Origin: Allobosea psychrotolerans
GTDB lineage: Bacteria; Pseudomonadota; Alphaproteobacteria; Rhizobiales; Beijerinckiaceae
Assembly (NCBI RefSeq): GCF_002917105.1
Contig: NZ_PQFZ01000005.1
Coordinates: forward strand, 239,834 to 303,833
Length of the DNA stretch: 64,000 bases
Direction: 5' to 3'
Part shown: positions 59,416 through 64,000 of the stretch, piece by piece
Layout of the letters: each line of letters begins with the position of its first letter
Position numbering within the stretch: position 1 is the stretch's first letter
Made by a program: the position numbers and the translations under genes
Notes under the pieces: generated by a model
The model's input: the letters and a program-made list of their open reading frames with translations, nothing else
What the model was told of the DNA's origin: nothing
Databases searched by the model: none

Positions 59416-61500
59416 ATGCTTCCATCATTCAAAGCAACCTGCCTTGCAGGAGGCCTGCTGTTCATCCTTCAATCCCATGCCTGGGCGCAGTCCCAGACGT
59501 TGACGCCGGCGGCCAATGCCAGTCAACTTCCACCCCAGATCATCAACGTCGAATTGGACGGCGGCCTTGCCGCCGAGAACATGGCGGAGATTCTCAAATT
59601 CCTCAGGAAGAAAGGCGTCGCGCTCGCCACGAGGCCTGCCAAGGCCGAGCCCGGCGAGACGATCTGTTCGGTCTTGCTTCGCTTCAATTACCCGACGCCA
59701 TGCGGGCCGCTGGGAGACTTGATCCTGACCGAGCAGGCCAATCTGCGGCGGATCAATCAGCCCCTGATCGAATCGCGAGAGGCGGCCAACACCGTCTTTT
59801 ACCTGCCGGATATCGACATTGTCCAGCGCCAGACAAGCAGAGCGATCCCAAATCGCAGCAACGATCCGTTCAGGGCTGAGAATTTCGTCAAGAACTGGAA
59901 AGATCATAAAGCGATTCTCTACGATCGGCGCCTGACGGAAGTAACCGTTCAATATGTCCTGTATCGACTCAACATCCCCATTCCAGCCGAGTTCCCGGCG
60001 GATGCCGTCCTCAAGGAACTCGCTGCATTACCGCTGAATAACGTCTCCTACGACATGACCGTGCCCGGTCAGACCCGGTTCAAGCAAAACGCCATACCAG
60101 CTGATTTTGACGAATCCAGCGTCAGAGAACTGTGCAAGAATTACAAGGATCCTGCCGACCTCCTTTCATTGACGCGGCCATATTCCGCATTCTCGGACAT
60201 GGATACCGACGCTATCGAAGCGACGCGGATCTACACCGGAATTGTCGATGCGGCGCCCAAGCCGTTTGTGCACCTTCTCGATACGAAGCTCTCGCCTTTG
60301 CCCTCCTTGTACCCGGCTTACGGTGAGCAACCCGTTCCCCTCCCGAGCAAGTGCGATTGGGCCTTCACCCCGGGAGCTCATCACGCGAACCTGCTGGCTG
60401 GCATCATCGCTTCGCAGGGGAAAGGCACTGGTTTCGAAGGCATAGCTCCAAACGTCAATCTTCGTTCCTTCGATATTTTCGACCCGGACAATACGAATGC
60501 AAAGCCGATCCATGAGTATATCGAAGAGAATACTTACGATCAGCCTGGCGCCGTGTTCCTGATCGCGAATGACAGACCATCCGCTTATGACAAGGCACCG
60601 ACCTTGCCGGTCCGAAATACCCGTTTCCGGGAGCCACTCGCGACCACGCTTCTGCTGAAGGGCGGCATACAGCGGCCATTCGTCGTCGTTGCCGCGGGGC
60701 AGCCCGACAAACCGGCAGATCCGGTCATCAACATCGATGCAAGGACGAATATGTTTCCACAGAATCTGGGCGATCTCCCCAACGTCGTCGTGGTCACGGC
60801 TTGCACAGATTGCTCGAAGGCGACGGCCGAAGTTTACCCGAAGGCCAATTATTCCGCGGATTCCTGGAAATTCGTCCATGTCGCAGCTCCCGGAGGGCAA
60901 CCGATTTCCGGCTGGACGGGGCCGGATACCTTCGGCGCCGCGTTCGGAACGTCGCAATCGGCGGCCTTCGTGGCGGGCGTCGCCGCCAACATGATAAGGC
61001 GCCATCCCGACGTCTACGGTCATAACGGCGCGCTCAAATACAGGCTCCAGACATGCGCCTGGCCGCTGCCGCACTACAATGCGAGCGGGGTTGCCAATGG
61101 AGATGTCGCGAAGATCGCCACGGGTGTCATCGACCCAGCGGTCTGCAACCTCAATCCCCGGAAGAGTTGGGTCAAGGACGGCAATGGATGGCGCCCCGTC
61201 GACTTCAAGCGGTGGGCACCCAACACGATGTTTTCGCCCGGCCAATCGCCGCCGGGGCGCGTCCTTCGCATCATGCGAACGGCTCAGGCTCCCGCTGCGG
61301 AATGGACGCTGTACGTCGATCGGGACGGCGACGACGACGCCGACAGCCAGATCGAGCTAGGGCTCGGCCAAGTGCGCAAGGTTCCCGTCACCAAGCTCAG
61401 CACAGCCGCAGGCATCGAGCTTTGCGACGGCACGACGGTTCGCTTTGCCGATGGCGTAAGAGATTTCTACAGGGCTTCGATGCGGCAGGGATGCCCTTGA
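59416..61500 (+). CDS. Secreted S8-like subtilase with unusual oxyanion residue
   Basis: The 694-residue protein has a signal peptide (cut after HAWAQ, about 25). A long N-terminal region (30-280) precedes a subtilisin-like domain with Asp289 (VHLLDTKL), His323 (AHHANLLAGIIAS) and Ser513 (FGTSQSAAFVAG). The position usually held by oxyanion Asn reads VVVAAGQPD, with Gln429. A C-terminal domain with an acidic DRDGDDDAD stretch (possible calcium site) closes it. The long prodomain suggests zymogen control, perhaps by the serine protease next to it. It starts 10 bases after that gene and ends the main row. Confidence 0.85.
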   Translation: MLPSFKATCLAGGLLFILQSHAWAQSQTLTPAANASQLPPQIINVELDGGLAAENMAEILKFLRKKGVALATRPAKAEPGETICSVLLRFNYPTPCGPLGDLILTEQANLRRINQPLIESREAANTVFYLPDIDIVQRQTSRAIPNRSNDPFRAENFVKNWKDHKAILYDRRLTEVTVQYVLYRLNIPIPAEFPADAVLKELAALPLNNVSYDMTVPGQTRFKQNAIPADFDESSVRELCKNYKDPADLLSLTRPYSAFSDMDTDAIEATRIYTGIVDAAPKPFVHLLDTKLSPLPSLYPAYGEQPVPLPSKCDWAFTPGAHHANLLAGIIASQGKGTGFEGIAPNVNLRSFDIFDPDNTNAKPIHEYIEENTYDQPGAVFLIANDRPSAYDKAPTLPVRNTRFREPLATTLLLKGGIQRPFVVVAAGQPDKPADPVINIDARTNMFPQNLGDLPNVVVVTACTDCSKATAEVYPKANYSADSWKFVHVAAPGGQPISGWTGPDTFGAAFGTSQSAAFVAGVAANMIRRHPDVYGHNGALKYRLQTCAWPLPHYNASGVANGDVAKIATGVIDPAVCNLNPRKSWVKDGNGWRPVDFKRWAPNTMFSPGQSPPGRVLRIMRTAQAPAAEWTLYVDRDGDDDADSQIELGLGQVRKVPVTKLSTAAGIELCDGTTVRFADGVRDFYRASMRQGCP

Positions 61501-61590
61501 GGAAGGAAGCCGTCTCAACCAGCGCTTTTCTGGCGAGCGGCAAGAAGCTGCGCTAAATGTTCCGGTGTTCGATTTCCAACGGAGGTCATC

Positions 61591-61701
61591 ATGCTGAGAG
61601 CGGTCGTCGTTGTTCTGTCGCTGCTGTCGATGACGACATTGGCGGCAGCCCAGGCTTGCCCGGTCGGCTATTATCGGTGCGGCAACGGATGCTGTCGCTG
61701 A
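61591..61701 (+). CDS. 36-residue Cys-rich secreted peptide
   Basis: GGAGG lies 6 bases before the ATG at 61591; the frame ends in TGA at 61699-61701. The signal peptide (MLRAVVVVLSLLSMTTLAAA) is followed by a mature stretch of about 15 residues with four Cys: ACPVGYYRCGNGCCR. Codon use and the ribosome site support translation. Such short Cys-rich tails occur in alphaproteobacteria without known function. It lies 90 bases after the subtilase, possibly in the same unit. It falls below common gene-calling limits and would be easily missed. Confidence 0.7.
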   Translation: MLRAVVVVLSLLSMTTLAAAQACPVGYYRCGNGCCR

Positions 61702-61767
61702 TCCGAATTTGATGGATGCGGCGACTGCTTTTCCCGTGCAATCGCTGCGACCACCGCGGGAACGCTG

Positions 61768-62085
61768 CTATTCAAGGGCCGTGATTGCTCCGGGACGGAT
61801 ATCCAGCCCACCTGAGCGACGTCGCCTCGACCCAAACCATTCGACCAGGACCGGGATATCGGTCAAGACGAGCAGGACGCCCCTCCCCGGCCGTCCGGCG
61901 TCATGGAGCGTTGTGCGAAAGACCTGTTCCCGGTTTTTCGCATCCTTCCCCCAGAAGCGATCGGCCGCGAAGGGCTTGAGATTGCACGGAGCCGGCAGGC
62001 AGGCCATCGCTTCCGCCAGGAGCCGCCCGGTGGCCTGCTCCTGGGTGAAGCCGTGATGGGCGGCCCCAAGGCGATGGCGCTCATC
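61768..62085 (-). pseudogene. Possible FAD-oxidoreductase C-terminal remnant
   Basis: In the minus frame about 62085-61935 the translation HHGFTQEQATGRLLAEAMA then NLKPFAADRFWGKD recalls the C-terminal end of D-amino-acid-oxidase-like FAD enzymes. There is no start, no FAD-binding part, and downstream codons look random. It is a gene scrap at most. The whole 61702-62374 gap (about 670 bases) otherwise shows no gene. Confidence 0.35.
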
Positions 62086-62374
62086 GCTGGTTCTGACGCA
62101 ACTACGGCAGCAAGGATGTTACGATCCGGCTGAAGACCAGCGGAGTCCATACCGAGCTCAAATGCATCGTCTGACGACCTCAACTGCGGGGCCGCCCGGG
62201 TGCTTGGTGCTCCAGCCGGTCGCTTCACCTGGGAGAAGCCGACGATCACCGCACCGATATGAGAGAGGTCGCTCCGGTCGAGGCGCATGCGTTCGGAGCC
62301 CACTGCAACCGGGCGCATATGGACGTTCGGAAATACTCCATGCAAAATTGAGGAACCTGGGAGCGCTCACGCCG

Positions 62375-63466
62375 ATGAAGGCCGCCCTGGCTCGCATCTG
62401 GTTGAAGTACGCGCTCGGGGCGATGACCGGGCTCGCTGCTTCGGGTCTGGCCATCTTGCTCGCGTGGGACGGCGCAACCCCAGCCGACGCTTCGCCTCCG
62501 ACCACGATCGCACTGGCGGTGCTGGGCGATTCCAGCAGCCATTCCTATCAGGATAGCCTGAGCTTCCCGCCGGGGTCAGCCGACCGCGGGGGTGCGTTTC
62601 GCACCCGCACCTTCCAGTGGACCGAAGCGTTGGCGCGCCTGCGCGGCAACGAATTCAATCTTGGGCCGTGGATACGGTGGGGACAGCCTGGTCAAATGGC
62701 CTGGCTGCGCGATCTGACCGGGCTGCACGCCGGCCGGACGCCGAGGAAGGAGGATTACCTTTATAATTTCGCAAATTCCGGCGCCACCTGCAGGAATCTG
62801 ATGGGTGGTCCGCTACACCGTTATCCCCAGGCGCCTCGGCTGGTCGAGCTGATGGACCATGACCCTGGGCGCTGGCGCAACGGCATCGTCGTCATCCGGA
62901 TCGGCAATAATGACTGGTCGGCAGTGATGGATGAGCAGGCGCGCGATCCCAAGGCGCCTGAGGTGCTTGCTGCGGCGGCGTATTGCGTGGAACAGATCGC
63001 TGCCACCATACGCTTGATCCATGCCGCTCATCCCAGGACCCGTATCCTGTTGGTCGGCACGGATAATGAGGTGAATGAGCCGATGGTCGGCGAACGTCGT
63101 TCCGCCGCAGCCTTCGCCAACATTCAAACCGCCTTCGACGACTTCAACGCCCAGCTGCGTGAGCTGGCCGGCACCGATGCACGCATCGCCTTCTTCGATC
63201 TCGGAGCCTGGTTTGAGGGCCTTTGGGGCAAGCGCGGCCCCGACGGCACTCCAGCATTCAAGACAGTCACCATCGGCGGAAAGCTGCGCGTCACCAACAC
63301 GATCGGGGACGCGCCCAACAATGCCGAGCTGGCGGATCATCACGGCGGCCTCGTCTGGAATGCGCTATGGGCACAATCGCTTGTCGCGCGCCTCCGCGAG
63401 GCCTTCAATCTGCCTTTGACACCGATCAGCGACGAGGAGGTGGCGCGCTTCGTCACCGCCCAGTGA
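62375..63466 (+). CDS. SGNH/GDSL-type hydrolase, membrane-anchored or secreted
   Basis: The 363-residue protein has an N-terminal hydrophobic segment (about 10-32) that can serve as signal or anchor. SGNH blocks follow: GDSSS (Gly51 to Ser55, nucleophile Ser53), NSGAT, IGNND (Asn179) and near the end DHHGG (Asp321, His322/323). The substrate may be an acyl or acetyl ester on a cell-surface polysaccharide. The ATG at 62375 was chosen because upstream extensions are unlike the family; GGGAG is about 12 bases before it. No operon partner is seen. Confidence 0.8.
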   Translation: MKAALARIWLKYALGAMTGLAASGLAILLAWDGATPADASPPTTIALAVLGDSSSHSYQDSLSFPPGSADRGGAFRTRTFQWTEALARLRGNEFNLGPWIRWGQPGQMAWLRDLTGLHAGRTPRKEDYLYNFANSGATCRNLMGGPLHRYPQAPRLVELMDHDPGRWRNGIVVIRIGNNDWSAVMDEQARDPKAPEVLAAAAYCVEQIAATIRLIHAAHPRTRILLVGTDNEVNEPMVGERRSAAAFANIQTAFDDFNAQLRELAGTDARIAFFDLGAWFEGLWGKRGPDGTPAFKTVTIGGKLRVTNTIGDAPNNAELADHHGGLVWNALWAQSLVARLREAFNLPLTPISDEEVARFVTAQ

Positions 63467-63630
63467 GCAACTCAGCACTCAAATCCTGACATGATGGCGG
63501 GCGGGGTAGCGCTCGCAGGTTTCTGATTGTCCGGCCAAGCGGGTATCGTGGAGGGCAAGTGTCGTCGCGCTTGCTGCGGAATCGCGACCGAGGTAGAATA
63601 TACCGGATCAGGTAGCTAGGATGTATCGGG

Positions 63631-63885
63631 ATGGCCTTGAGCATCAAGGATTCGGAAACCGAGCGGCTCGCCCGCGCCCTGGCGCAGCGCACCGGCGAGA
63701 GCATCACGACCGCCACGCGACGGGCGTTGGAAGAGCGGCTGCGTCGGGTCGCAGGCGCGCCGCGCAAGGCCTCTCTGCTCGAAGATCTCGCGGCCAGCCG
63801 ACGCCGGTGGAGCGCCCTGCCCGTGCTGGACTCGCGGACCGCCGATGCGATCATCGACTATGACGAGAACGGGTTGCCGCGCTGA
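63631..63885 (+). CDS. vapB: VapB-type antitoxin
   Basis: The 84-residue protein has a ribbon-helix-helix-like N terminus (MALSIKDSETERLARALAQR, then ESITTATRRALEERLRR), the usual Rv0623-type antitoxin opening. A C-terminal toxin-binding tail (about 50-84) follows. Its stop overlaps the ATG of the PIN-domain gene (TGATG). It should bind and neutralise VapC and repress its own operon. No clear palindrome was seen upstream. Confidence 0.88.
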   Translation: MALSIKDSETERLARALAQRTGESITTATRRALEERLRRVAGAPRKASLLEDLAASRRRWSALPVLDSRTADAIIDYDENGLPR

Positions 63886-64000
63886 TGGTGATCGACGCCT
63901 CGGCGATCGTCGCCATCGCCTTCAACGAGCCGGAGGCGGCCGCTTTCGAGAGCCGCATCGCCGACGATCCGGTCCGGCTGATCTCGGCCGCCACCGTCCT
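63885..64000 (+). CDS. vapC: VapC-type PIN-domain toxin, cut by window edge
   Basis: The visible 38 codons begin MVIDASAIVAIAFNEPEAAA, with the first conserved Asp of PIN ribonucleases at residue 4 (VIDASA). The rest lies beyond the window. It overlaps the antitoxin by one base, the usual VapBC layout. VapC proteins cleave tRNA or rRNA. Confidence 0.88.
   Translation, partial: MVIDASAIVAIAFNEPEAAAFESRIADDPVRLISAATV

Noticed and set aside
1..64000. CRISPR array, tRNA or rRNA genes
   Set aside because: No regularly spaced direct repeats of CRISPR size and no cloverleaf or rRNA signatures were seen by eye. The 15-base tandem at 53570 has no spacers.

Overview
The window reads as a chromosomal segment of a high-GC alphaproteobacterium, most likely of the order Hyphomicrobiales (Rhizobiales). 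A Bosea-like genus is my best guess, but it is unproven. The reasons are the GC-rich codon use, a DUF1236 secreted protein, TRAP transporters with LysR partners, and two classes of short dispersed repeats of a type common in that order. I saw no rRNA, tRNA or CRISPR array.

Layout. 1-6078 is a glucan-degradation locus: a GH3 beta-glucosidase (cut by the window edge), divergent from an SbmA/YddA-like ABC transporter, a GH144-like endo-beta-1,2-glucanase and a GH15 glucoamylase-like enzyme. 6250-22092 is an accessory region with predicted antiphage modules. It holds an IS3-type OrfA remnant, a predicted pPIWI-associating-nuclease-like gene, a complete three-gene ABC-3C system (nuclease, middle component, SMC-like ATPase, joined by two ATGA overlaps), and a convergent HEPN-like gene with an R-x4-H motif. 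After a PAS-PAS hybrid histidine kinase and a DUF1236 protein comes a 1512-codon Avs-like STAND NTPase with an N-terminal nuclease-like domain. Five direct copies of one dispersed repeat (family A) lie at module borders: 6374, 13307, 16759, 21844 and 27328. They bracket the ABC-3C/HEPN block, the STAND gene and the TRAP cluster.

22204-27243 is an acid-sugar uptake and catabolism cluster: TRAP DctM, DctQ and DctP, an enolase-superfamily enzyme and a divergent LysR regulator with a perfect 16-bp palindrome between them. 27546-30965 holds a 59-residue gene, a MarR regulator with a palindromic operator, two VOC/PhnB-like proteins and an MFS transporter. 31160-38745 is a metal-chelate uptake locus: FecCDE-type ATPase and permease, two paralogous binding proteins, a SAM methyltransferase and a TonB receptor. 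39511-44885 is a three-gene RND efflux operon (adaptor, pump, MarR) facing a TetR gene across an 18-bp inverted repeat.

45567-55153 holds envelope functions: a small secreted protein, a DUF2955/HlyD efflux pair, an EipA-like secreted protein, a large MscS-type channel, a beta-barrel candidate, small membrane proteins, MAPEG, a DoxX-like gene broken by one in-frame TAA, and an HxlR regulator. 55299-61701 is an unusual block of secreted hydrolases: a DUF1353 lipoprotein divergent from GH19 muramidase/chitinase, metzincin protease, trypsin-like protease and subtilase genes, then a 36-residue Cys-rich secreted peptide. The window ends with an SGNH hydrolase and a VapBC toxin-antitoxin pair cut by the edge.

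The best candidates for something new are the repeat-bracketed defence cassettes (6374-13514 and 16759-22092) and the tandem secreted-hydrolase cluster (56194-61701).
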